Assembly: GCF_000336935.1 (NCBI RefSeq)
Contig: NZ_AOME01000075.1
Span: 1-42,215, forward strand
Length of the DNA: 42,215 nucleotides
Source: Halococcus salifodinae DSM 8989
Lineage (GTDB): Archaea; Halobacteriota; Halobacteria; Halobacteriales; Halococcaceae
Direction of reading: 5' to 3'
Within the stretch, counting starts at the first letter, position 1, and each line of letters begins with the position of its first letter. Shown piece after piece: positions 8,617 through 16,263 of this stretch. The translations under genes were made by a program, and so were the position numbers. The notes under the pieces are model-generated. The model was not told the origin of the DNA. It ran no database searches and saw only the letters and a program-made list of their open reading frames with translations.

Positions 8617-9567
8617 TTACGCCGACCGCGAGGCGGCGCGCGCCGTCGTCCGCGCCTCCTCGACCGACCGCCCTTCTCGAACCACGCTCTCGACGAACAG
8701 CTCGCCCGCCTTGTACGACGACCGCACCATCGGGCCGCTGGCACAGTAGAGGAAATCGAGGTCGTCCTCGGCGACCGCGCGCCACGTCTCGAACTTGTCG
8801 GGGTGGACGTACGAGCCGACTTCCAGATGGCTCCGCGAGGGCTGGAGATACTGACCCAGCGTCACGACGTCGACGTCTGCCTCCCGGAGATCGGTGAGCG
8901 TCTGGTACACCTCGTGATCGTACTCGCCGAGGCCGAGCATGATCGAGGTCTTGGTGTAGATGTCGGACTCGCGTTCGACCTGTTCGAGCACCGAGAGCGA
9001 CTGTTCGTAGTTCGCCCGGCGGTCCCGGATGGGCCACTGGAGGCGCTCGACGGTCTCGATGTTGTGCGCGATCACGTCGGGTTCCGCGTCGATGATCTGC
9101 CGGACACAGTCGGGATCGCCCTGGAAGTCGGGGATCAGGACCTCGACGAGGATCTCGGGGTCGCGCTGCTTGATCGCCTCGATGGTCCGGGCGAAGTGGG
9201 CCGCACCCTGATCGTCGAGGTCGTCGCGGTCGACCGACGTGAGAACGACGTAGTCGAGCCCGATCTCCGCCACCGCTTCGGCGACGTTGTCGGGTTCGTC
9301 GGGATCGAGCGGCTCCATTCCGCCAGTCTCGACGTCACAGAAGTTACAGCCGCGCGAGCATCGCTCGCCCATCAGCATGAACGTCGCGGTGCCCGGACCG
9401 CTGCCGGCCCCATCTCCTCCGGACCAGCACTCGCCCATGTTGGGGCAGTTGGCCTCCTCGCAGACGGTGTGAAGGTCGCGCTCGCGGAGCGTGCGCTTGA
9501 TCTCGGTGAATCGCTCCCCCGAGGGCGGTCGGGTCCTGAGCCAGTCGGGCTTGCGCGCGCGACTCAT
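8617..9567 (-). CDS. lipA: Lipoyl synthase (LipA)
   Basis: A 316-residue radical SAM enzyme that inserts two sulfurs into protein-bound octanoyl groups to make lipoate. Both iron-sulfur motifs are complete. The auxiliary cluster CX4CX5C is Cys36, Cys41, Cys47 (CEEANCPNMGEC). The SAM cluster CX3CX2C is Cys70, Cys74, Cys77 (CSRGCNFC). The C-terminal RSSY motif (VRSSYKAGE) is present. Start: the ATG at 9567 gives MSRARKPDWLRTRPPSGE, the family's normal beginning. It is on the same strand and immediately upstream of the 2-oxoacid dehydrogenase genes, whose E2 carries the lipoyl lysine it modifies. A probable terminator suggests it has a separate transcript. Confidence 0.95.
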   Translation of the reverse strand: MSRARKPDWLRTRPPSGERFTEIKRTLRERDLHTVCEEANCPNMGECWSGGDGAGSGPGTATFMLMGERCSRGCNFCDVETGGMEPLDPDEPDNVAEAVAEIGLDYVVLTSVDRDDLDDQGAAHFARTIEAIKQRDPEILVEVLIPDFQGDPDCVRQIIDAEPDVIAHNIETVERLQWPIRDRRANYEQSLSVLEQVERESDIYTKTSIMLGLGEYDHEVYQTLTDLREADVDVVTLGQYLQPSRSHLEVGSYVHPDKFETWRAVAEDDLDFLYCASGPMVRSSYKAGELFVESVVREGRSVEEARTTARAASRSA

Positions 9568-9728
9568 TGCTTGCACTCGGGACCGCGCCGGCAAAAGCGT
9601 GGGGTTCGCCGATGCGCGCGAGATCGATGCGACGATGGCCGCGAGGCGCGCCGATCTTCGACGACTTCGATGCGTCGAGGTCGGGGCAAAATTAATCACC
9701 GGTACCGTACACACCTACTCACGACACT

Positions 9729-11141
9729 ATGTTCGACCTCTCGCCCGAGGAGATCACCGAGGGCTCGCTGCCGCGCGCGCTCGTCGTGCTCGCCGCCCCG
9801 CTTCTCGTCCAGAACCTCGTTTTGGTCGTTCAGCAGGCGGTCGATCTGTTCTGGCTCGGTCGGCTGAGTTCAGCCGCGGTCGCTGCCGTGGGCCTTGCAC
9901 TCCCGGTGGTCGGGTTGATCTTCTCACTGATCATCACCGCCCCGTACGTGGGCACCCAGGTACTCGTCTCTCAGCGGATCGGCGGTGAGGACGTTCCCGC
10001 GGCGCGGCGGACCGCCGCTACGGGGCTGGGTCTCGCGCTCGTACTCGGGGTCGGCGGCGGTGCGGTCCTCTGGGCCGTCGCGCGCCCGCTGACCGAACTT
10101 CTCACGCTCGCCCAGGGAGGTGCTGGCGGCGAAGTGACACGGCTCGCGACCGTCTATCTCGGGGTGCTCGCGCTCGGGCTTCCTTTCGCCGCCGCGAGCG
10201 ACGCTGTCGAGGGCGCATTCATCGGGTGGGGCGACTCGCGCGCACCGCTTTTCATCTCGGTTGCCACCGTGGCGGTGAACCTCGCGCTTGATCCCGTCCT
10301 GATCTTCGGATGGGGGCCTGCACCCGCCCTCGGGGTCCAGGGCGCGGCGCTCGCCACGATCGCGGGCTACACCGCAGGGTTCGCGCTCGCGCTCGGCCTC
10401 GCGCTCGCCGGCCGCAACGGCGGGATCTACTCGCGTGCGGCCGCGACGTTCGACACGGACGAACTCCGCGAACTCTTGGACGTCGGCGCGCCGGTCGCGG
10501 GTCAGGGCGCGGTCAGACAGGTCGTTCGGGTGGTGATCGTCGTGGTTGCGTTCGCCGCCGGCGGTGCGGCGGGACTCGCGGCGTACACCGTCGGCGCGCG
10601 GATCGCGTCGATCGCGTTCGTTCCGGCCCAAGGGCTCCAGCAGGCCACCCAGAGCGTCGTCGGGCAGAACCTCGGGGCCGAGCTGCCGGACCGCGCGCGG
10701 CGTGCGACCTACCTCGGGGTAGCGATCGCGGCCGTCGGTCTCGGCGTGATCGGTGTGATCCAATGGTTCGTGCCGGGCGCGATCGCCACCGCGTTCGCTC
10801 CGGAACTCACCGACCGCGCGCTCTCGTTCTCGGTCGAGTATCTCAGAATTCTCGCGTACGGCTACCCCGCGATCGGGGTGGCGTACATCTTCGAGGCGGG
10901 CTTCAACGGTGCGCGCCGCACCCGGACGAGCTTCGTCGCGACGATCCTCCAGTTCTGGGCCGTCCGGCTCCCGATCGCTGCCGGGGCTGGCGTGCTGTTG
11001 GGCGTCGGTATCGACGCGGTGTTCTGGGCGGTCACGATCTCGAACGTCGCGGCTGCGATCGGGCTCGCGCTTTACTACCGCTACGAGACGTCGAGCGGGA
11101 TGCTCCAGCGCGCGACCGAACGCGCCACCGCCGCGGACTGA
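9729..11141 (+). CDS. MATE-family multidrug/cation antiporter
   Basis: A 470-residue integral membrane protein of the MATE (multi-antimicrobial extrusion) family. About twelve hydrophobic segments in two repeated halves are visible. The N-terminal family signature is LVVLAAPLLVQNLVLVVQQA followed by DLFWLGRLSSAAVAAVGLALP, and GTQVLVSQRIGGED gives the first cytosolic loop. The second half repeats the pattern from LLDVGAPVAGQGAVRQVVRV. Such transporters use sodium or proton gradients to export organic cations; the substrate here is unknown. It is divergent from lipA; AAATTAAT near 9690, about 35 nt before the ATG, is a likely TATA box. Confidence 0.92.
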   Translation: MFDLSPEEITEGSLPRALVVLAAPLLVQNLVLVVQQAVDLFWLGRLSSAAVAAVGLALPVVGLIFSLIITAPYVGTQVLVSQRIGGEDVPAARRTAATGLGLALVLGVGGGAVLWAVARPLTELLTLAQGGAGGEVTRLATVYLGVLALGLPFAAASDAVEGAFIGWGDSRAPLFISVATVAVNLALDPVLIFGWGPAPALGVQGAALATIAGYTAGFALALGLALAGRNGGIYSRAAATFDTDELRELLDVGAPVAGQGAVRQVVRVVIVVVAFAAGGAAGLAAYTVGARIASIAFVPAQGLQQATQSVVGQNLGAELPDRARRATYLGVAIAAVGLGVIGVIQWFVPGAIATAFAPELTDRALSFSVEYLRILAYGYPAIGVAYIFEAGFNGARRTRTSFVATILQFWAVRLPIAAGAGVLLGVGIDAVFWAVTISNVAAAIGLALYYRYETSSGMLQRATERATAAD

Positions 11142-11185
11142 ATGCCGGGCGATCACTGATTACGCCGGGCGGCGAACGTTCGCTC

Positions 11186-11599
11186 ATGAGCGCGCCGGCA
11201 GCGTCCACGGGACGACTCCGACGGGGGTGGAACTACTATCGACGGTATACCAAGCACCGAACGGGAATCCATGCGGCAGCGACGGCCGCCCTCACCGTGT
11301 TTGGCCTCCTCGCGTACTTCGAGCGTGGGTTCGTTTTCGTCGCGATCGCGGCGTACCTCCTGCCGCCGATCTACCTCTTCCTCACTGGCGACGACCTCGC
11401 TGGCGACGAACGAACGGAGGCCCGCGCTGATCGGGACACACGGAACAGCGCCGTCGAGGACGCCGACGCGGATGCGGACGGCACCGACGGCGACGCCGAC
11501 ACTGATTCGGATGGCAGGGATACCGACACCGACTCGGACGGCACGGACGCGGATACTGACACCGACGGTATCGATACCGATTCGGATTCGGACGGGTAG
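11186..11599 (+). CDS. Small membrane protein with Asp-rich repeat tail
   Basis: A 137-residue protein of unknown function beginning MSAPAASTGRLRRGWNYYRRYTKHRTG. The basic N-terminus is followed by two hydrophobic segments, roughly residues 31-45 (AAATAALTVFGLLAYF) and 48-67 (GFVFVAIAAYLLPPIYLFL). The rest is a hydrophilic tail. Its last 45 or so residues are almost only Asp, Thr, Ser, Ala and Gly in a DxDxDG pattern, reminiscent of calcium-binding thrombospondin type 3 repeats but without their cysteines. The DNA here is a degenerate tandem repeat of 6-nt units. It starts 44 nt after the MATE stop and may be co-transcribed. Not recognised as a named family. Confidence 0.7.
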   Translation: MSAPAASTGRLRRGWNYYRRYTKHRTGIHAAATAALTVFGLLAYFERGFVFVAIAAYLLPPIYLFLTGDDLAGDERTEARADRDTRNSAVEDADADADGTDGDADTDSDGRDTDTDSDGTDADTDTDGIDTDSDSDG

Positions 11600-11823
11600 T
11601 CACCTCTCGCCCTGAACGGCTCTTCTGACTACCTGTGGGTGTTCCCAGCTGCGTCACCGAGACGGATCGAGCGCCTGAGCGACGGGTAAGGAAACGCCTT
11701 TGACCGCTCCACTCACATCGTCGAGGTACGTGATTACCGCCGTCTCGCTCCGCTCACGACGTGTTCGTCGCACTCGCTTCCGATGAACGCCGTTGCTTCA
11801 CTTCGTCCGCAACGAGCTCACGA

Positions 11824-11845
11824 CGATCGCCTCCGGAGGCGATCG
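11824..11845. promoter_or_regulatory. Perfect 22-bp palindrome at the helicase start
   Basis: Bases 11824-11845 read identically on both strands (half-site CGATCGCCTCC). The right half contains GGAGGCGAT, which would be the Shine-Dalgarno sequence for the GTG at 11848, only two bases downstream of the palindrome. It could be an operator, or a hairpin that hides the ribosome-binding site. Confidence 0.5.
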
Positions 11846-11847
11846 CC

Positions 11848-14178
11848 GTGAACGTCGCCGAGGCCGTCCCCGCGTTCGCCGACGCGTTCGCCTTCGAGTC
11901 GTTCAACCGGATGCAGCGCGAGGCGCTCCCGGCGATCCTGGAGGGCGACGAGAACGTGGTCGCGAGCGCGCCCACGGCATCGGGGAAGACCGCGCTCGCC
12001 GAACTCGCCATCTGCAAGTGTCTCGACGCGGGTGGCACAGCCCTCTTCATCGCGCCGCTGCGCGCGCTCACCAACGAGAAGGAGTCCGAGTGGGAGCGCT
12101 TCGAGGACCTCGGCTACTCGGTGTACGTCGTCACCGGCGAGCGCGATCTCAACCCTCGCCGAGCGGAGCGCGCGGACATCCTCGTGATGACTCCCGAGAA
12201 AGTCGACTCGGCCACCCGGAAACACGACTCCCCCAGATACGGGTTCATCACCGACGTCGCGTGCTGTGTGATCGACGAGGTCCACCTGCTCGACTCCGAG
12301 CGCCGGGGGAGCGTGCTCGAAGTCACGATCTCGCGGCTCCGACGCCTCTGCGACCCCCGGATCGTCGCGCTCTCGGCCACGATGCCAAACGTCGACGAGG
12401 TCGCCGATTGGCTCGACGCGCCCCCCGAGTCGACGTTCGATTTCGACGAGGAGTATCGCCCCGTCGAACTCGAAGCCGACGTTCGAACGTACACCCACGG
12501 CGAGAACGCCTTCGCCGACAAGTACCGCCGGCTGTACCGCGCGCTCGATCTCGCCGAGGAGCACATCCGCGACGACGGCCAGGCCCTCGTCTTCGTCGCC
12601 TCCCGGCAGGATACCGTCCGTGCGGCCGAGAAGGCCCGGGACGAACTTGCCTCGCGAGACATCCCGATCGGCGCACGCGGCGACTACGATTTCCACACCG
12701 AGACCCAAGTTTTGGAGAACCAGACGCTCCGGAACTCGGCGCTCGACGGCGTTGCCTTCCACCACGCCGGCCTCTCGAAATCCGACAAGGATCACGTCGA
12801 GGAGTGGTTCCGGCAGGGAAAGATCCAACTCCTCTTCTCGACCTCGACGCTCGCATGGGGCGTCAACCTCCCCGCCCGGTGTGTCGTGATTCGGGACACG
12901 AAGTATCACGACCCGTTGGAGGGCGAGGTCGATATGAGTCCGCTCGACGTGCTCCAGATGCTCGGGCGCGCGGGCCGGCCCGGCTACGACGACGCGGGCT
13001 ACGCCCACGTGGTCTGTGACGGGAGCGACGCCGAGAAGTATCGTCGTCTGCTCCGCGACGGGAAGGAGATCGAATCCCATCTCACCGCGGACCTCGACAC
13101 CCATCTCAACGCCGAAATCGCGATGGGCACGATCGGCGACGTCGGCGACGTGATGGACTGGCTCGAAACCACGTTCGGGTTCGTTCGTGCGCGGAGCAGT
13201 TCGAACCCCGACGCGGTCGAGGAGCTTCGCGAACAGGTCCGCGAGACCCTTACCGAACTCCAAGAGCGTGGATTCGTCGCAACCGACGACCTCCGAGTGT
13301 CGGCCACCCCGCTCGGAACGCTCGCCTCCGCGTACTACCTTCGACTCCCGACCGCGAGCCGGTTCGGGGATCTCACGGGGACCGATCCCGACACCGACGA
13401 AATTCTCGCGACCGTCGCCGCCAGCGCGGAGTTCGACAGCGTGAACGCGCGCCAGGCCGAGCGCGACGCCATCGACGATGTGCTCGGCTCTCGGGGAAAG
13501 GATCTCGACTCGGGCACCCGGAAGGTGCTCGCGATCCTCGACGCCAGCACGCATGGTTCGACCCCCACCGAACTCCAGAGCGATGCGTGGGTCATCCGGC
13601 AGAACGCGCTCCGGCTGCTCGCGGCGCTTCGGGCGTTCCTCGATCGGTTCGGTGGGCCACGCGAGGCGAACCGCGCGAGTCGGGTGGCCGCGCGCGTCGA
13701 GAACGGCGTGAGCGAGGACGCCGCCGCACTCACCGCGATCGACGGCGTCGGGCCGGGTCGGGCGAGCAAACTCGCTGGCGAGGGTATCGAGACGCCCGCC
13801 GCCCTCGTCGCCGCTGGCACTGCGGGGCTCGTCGACGCCGGACTGAGCGAGGGCGTCGCCGAGCGCGTCATCGAGAGCGCACGCGAGTTGCCCCGTATCG
13901 ACATCGAGTGGGATGAGTTCCCCGAGCGGATCGCTCGCGGCGAGAACGACCCTCGCGAAGTCACGGTCACGAACCACGCTGGTGGCGCGCGCGCCGGCAT
14001 CCGTGTCACGGTGAACGACGTCGAGATGACCGCGACCGACGCCTATCTCGGCAACGAGACGGTGCCCGTTCCGGTGTTCGGTGGCGACCCCGATACGCTC
14101 ACCTTCGCCGTCGAGGTGATCTTCCCCGAACTCCCACTTGAGCCGGTCACCGAAACCAGAACTGTGTGGGTCGATTGA
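11848..14178 (+). CDS. Superfamily 2 helicase, Brr2/Ski2/Hel308-like, with C-terminal HhH domain
   Basis: A 776-residue ATP-dependent helicase. Motif I is SAPTASGKTALAE, motif II CCVIDEVHLLDSERRG, motif III ALSATMPN and motif VI VLQMLGRAGRPGYD. Motif V resembles Brr2/ASCC3 (LLFSTSTLAWGVNLPARCVVI) more than classical Hel308. A winged-helix/ratchet region follows. Near residues 625-670 lies a helix-hairpin-helix segment (LTAIDGVGPGRASKLAGEGI), then a beta-rich tail. The GTG at 11848 follows a GGAGGCGAT sequence; an upstream GTG at 11761 stays in frame but adds a low-complexity segment. Likely roles are DNA repair or replication restart, or RNA remodelling; the sequence does not decide between them. 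Confidence 0.85.
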   Translation: MNVAEAVPAFADAFAFESFNRMQREALPAILEGDENVVASAPTASGKTALAELAICKCLDAGGTALFIAPLRALTNEKESEWERFEDLGYSVYVVTGERDLNPRRAERADILVMTPEKVDSATRKHDSPRYGFITDVACCVIDEVHLLDSERRGSVLEVTISRLRRLCDPRIVALSATMPNVDEVADWLDAPPESTFDFDEEYRPVELEADVRTYTHGENAFADKYRRLYRALDLAEEHIRDDGQALVFVASRQDTVRAAEKARDELASRDIPIGARGDYDFHTETQVLENQTLRNSALDGVAFHHAGLSKSDKDHVEEWFRQGKIQLLFSTSTLAWGVNLPARCVVIRDTKYHDPLEGEVDMSPLDVLQMLGRAGRPGYDDAGYAHVVCDGSDAEKYRRLLRDGKEIESHLTADLDTHLNAEIAMGTIGDVGDVMDWLETTFGFVRARSSSNPDAVEELREQVRETLTELQERGFVATDDLRVSATPLGTLASAYYLRLPTASRFGDLTGTDPDTDEILATVAASAEFDSVNARQAERDAIDDVLGSRGKDLDSGTRKVLAILDASTHGSTPTELQSDAWVIRQNALRLLAALRAFLDRFGGPREANRASRVAARVENGVSEDAAALTAIDGVGPGRASKLAGEGIETPAALVAAGTAGLVDAGLSEGVAERVIESARELPRIDIEWDEFPERIARGENDPREVTVTNHAGGARAGIRVTVNDVEMTATDAYLGNETVPVPVFGGDPDTLTFAVEVIFPELPLEPVTETRTVWVD

Positions 14179-14307
14179 TCCGTCAGCGCCGGCCGTGACC
14201 GCTCGTGGTGTGATTCTCTCGATCACGCACACATCAACAGCGGCGGTGCCCAACCGATCCGAATAGCGGGTGATCGAGCCGTACGTGGCTGCTGTGCGGT
14301 CGTCTGC

Positions 14308-14404
14308 GGTGGCGCGCGGAGAGCGCGCTGCGGTGGGGAAGCGCGCTCGCGCGCGAGGGATGAACGAAGCGAGCGGAGCGAGTGAAGTGAATCGGCTGGG
14401 GAGG
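14308..14404 (+). repeat. Dispersed hairpin repeat, copy A
   Basis: This lies in the 309-nt gene-free stretch 14179-14487, in which I see no other feature. It matches copy B (20671-20763, opposite strand) over its whole length, with shared blocks GGTGGCGCGCGGAGAGCG, GCGAGGGATGA and TCGGCTGGGGAGG. The core is a perfect 9-bp stem, GAGCGCGCT (14321-14329) and AGCGCGCTC (14340-14348), with a 10-nt loop. The stem sequence differs from copy B but both pair perfectly. Confidence 0.7.
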
Positions 14405-14487
14405 AACGTGGTGTGGTACGGTTTGCGGGGCGGTGGCGGTATCTCATTCGTGTCGGCATTCGCAGTCGGCGGATCGAACAGAACCAC

Positions 14488-14676
14488 TCAGTCGTCGATG
14501 ACGGTATAGAAAGCATACATCGTGAGGAAGATGGCGGTCATGCCCAGTATCGCACCGACGCCGGCAGTGGGGCTTCCGGTGAGAAGGAATCCAACAACCA
14601 GCACGAACAGCACCAGCCCAACGAGCACGCCGAGATGTCTGAGGGCCGATCTCGTACCCTCGTGTCTTTCATTCAT
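14488..14676 (-). CDS. Small two-segment membrane protein, unknown
   Basis: A 62-residue protein beginning MNERHEGTRSALRHLG. A basic/polar N-terminus is followed by two hydrophobic stretches, LVGLVLFVLVVGFLL and VGAILGMTAIFLTMYAFYTV, separated by a short TGSPTAG turn. It ends in VIDD. The ATG at 14676 is the only good start; the frame continues upstream but becomes Arg/Ser-rich and non-protein-like. Small hairpin-type membrane proteins of this sort are common and unnamed in haloarchaea. It stands alone between a repeat and the HAD phosphatase gene on the same strand, 73 nt downstream of it, and could be co-transcribed with that gene. Confidence 0.6.
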   Translation of the reverse strand: MNERHEGTRSALRHLGVLVGLVLFVLVVGFLLTGSPTAGVGAILGMTAIFLTMYAFYTVIDD

Positions 14677-14749
14677 TGTACTTCCACAGCAGCCGTCAAA
14701 AATAACCACTGTGTCGGTTCGCTGTAAAAACCGATATCTCTCCCCGGAC

Positions 14750-15388
14750 TCACTGCGCGAGCAGCGTTGCTCTGAGCTCTTGGGGGCCGTCGACCACCGT
14801 ATCCGCCGCCGCGAGGTCGAGCTCCTTCGCGTCCGCACCGCGATAGCCGATGCAGGTCATCTCGGCCGCCGTGGCCGACGCCACGCCGTGTGTCGAGTCC
14901 TCGACCGCGACGCACTTCGTGGGATCGACACCGATCTCGTCGGCTGCGTGACGGTAGACGTGGGGTTCGGGCTTGCCAGGCCCGTCGACCTCCTCTGCCG
15001 AAACGGTCGCGTCGAACTCCTGCAGATCGAACCGCTCACACACCAGATTGATCCATTCGGGCGGCGAGGAGGAGACGATCGCGAGGCGCGCCCCGCGATC
15101 CCGGAGTGTGCCACAGAGGTCGCGAAAGCCGTCCATGAGCACGGCGCGCTCGGTGTACACCTCGTGGGCGGCCTCCTCGTAGATCCCGAGGAACTCCTCG
15201 CGACCGACGGTCACGCCGTACTCGTCGTCGAGGTAGTCGTAGACCTCGCGGTAGTTCATCCCGGTGATCTCGCTGGCCTGGAGGTCGGGGACGCCCGCCG
15301 CTGGGAAGATCCGCTCCTCCTCGATGTCGGCCCAGTAGCGCTCGGAATCGACGATCACCCCGTCCATATCGAACAGTACTGCGTCCAT
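14750..15388 (-). CDS. HAD-superfamily hydrolase (phosphatase/phosphomutase-like)
   Basis: A 212-residue haloacid dehalogenase family protein of the beta-phosphoglucomutase/phosphoglycolate phosphatase subgroup. Motif I with the nucleophile is VLFDMDGVIVDSE (Asp at residue 7). Motif II is LAIVSSSPPEW, motif III the lysine in GPGKPEPHVYRHAA, and motif IV VAVEDSTHGVASA. A helical cap domain lies between motifs I and II (about 15-85). The ATG at 15388 gives MDAVLFDMDG. AAAG at 15413-15416 (CTTT on the coding strand) lies 25-28 nt upstream. It is divergent from the NucS-like gene across an 88-nt promoter region. The substrate is unknown. Confidence 0.88.
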   Translation of the reverse strand: MDAVLFDMDGVIVDSERYWADIEEERIFPAAGVPDLQASEITGMNYREVYDYLDDEYGVTVGREEFLGIYEEAAHEVYTERAVLMDGFRDLCGTLRDRGARLAIVSSSPPEWINLVCERFDLQEFDATVSAEEVDGPGKPEPHVYRHAADEIGVDPTKCVAVEDSTHGVASATAAEMTCIGYRGADAKELDLAAADTVVDGPQELRATLLAQ

Positions 15389-15476
15389 GAGCGCGCTACT
15401 CGCAGCCCCGGCAAAGCGCTTCCCGTTCGATCCCACCGGCGAAGGTTTACGACCGAAGCCGGGGCCACCCCGGGCC

Positions 15477-16214
15477 ATGTCCGACGGCATCCGGGTGTTC
15501 GCCGGCGACTGCACGATCACTACCGAGGGCGACCGAGCCCGCGAGCAGCGCGGCGATGTCGTGGTGGTGATCAAACCCGACGACACGGTGTTGGTCCACG
15601 ACCGCGACGGCTTTCGACCTGTTGCGTGGCTCACCCGCCCCGAGACGCTCGCCTACGACGGGACGAGTACCGACGACTTTTCGCTCACTGCCATCGACGG
15701 CGATTCGCGTCTCCGGGTCGTCACCAACGATCGATACGGACTCGCGCGCTACCCAGTCTCCGCCGCCGGCGCGCCGGCCGGGAGGTGTCCTGACTGCAAC
15801 GGCGCGCTCGTCCGCGCGGACGGCGCGGTGACGTGTCTCGACTGCGAGGCACAGTACGGCCTGCCGGCGGGTGCGGACGTGCTCGACGCCCCCTGCGAGG
15901 CGTGTGGCCTCCCGACGATGCGCGCCGAGCGCGGGCGCGCGTTCACGCTCTGTATCGACCGCGAGTGCGAGTCACTTGACGACGCAGTGAAAGCCACGTT
16001 CGACCGTGCGTGGGACTGTTCCGACTGTGGCGGCGATCTCCGGGTGATCCGCGAGGGCCACCTCCTCGCAGGCTGCGACAACTACCCCGACTGTGAGACC
16101 GCCTTTTCCTTCCCGACCGGCGTGGTCGACGGCGAGTGTGACTGTGGACTGCCCGAATTCGCGACACCCAGCGGGAACCGGTGTCTCGACGCGACCTGCG
16201 AGCACGCCGCCTGA
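15477..16214 (+). CDS. NucS N-terminal-like domain fused to C4 zinc ribbons
   Basis: A 245-residue protein. Residues 1-60 (RVFAGDCTITTEGDRAREQR, then GDVVVVIKPDDTVLVHDRDG and FRPVAWL) match the N-terminal beta domain of archaeal NucS/EndoMS, which binds DNA and mediates dimerisation. The RecB-like nuclease domain of NucS is absent. Instead there are four cysteine clusters of topoisomerase/zinc-ribbon type: CPDCNGAL with CLDCEAQ, CEACGLPTM with CIDREC, CSDCGGDLRV with CDNYPDC, and CDCGLPEF with CLDATC. A nucleic-acid-binding role is inferred; there is no visible catalytic site. The ATG at 15477 has TTTA 28-31 nt upstream. It lies 49 nt before endA on the same strand. Confidence 0.75.
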   Translation: MSDGIRVFAGDCTITTEGDRAREQRGDVVVVIKPDDTVLVHDRDGFRPVAWLTRPETLAYDGTSTDDFSLTAIDGDSRLRVVTNDRYGLARYPVSAAGAPAGRCPDCNGALVRADGAVTCLDCEAQYGLPAGADVLDAPCEACGLPTMRAERGRAFTLCIDRECESLDDAVKATFDRAWDCSDCGGDLRVIREGHLLAGCDNYPDCETAFSFPTGVVDGECDCGLPEFATPSGNRCLDATCEHAA

Positions 16215-16263
16215 GTTCGGTCTGGCCCTACTGACGCGCCCGGACCGGCGGACCACAGCCCCT

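Noticed and set aside
11818..14487. An 889-codon open frame on the minus strand
   Set aside because: It is antisense to the helicase gene, whose helicase motifs are all intact; this is a codon-bias shadow.
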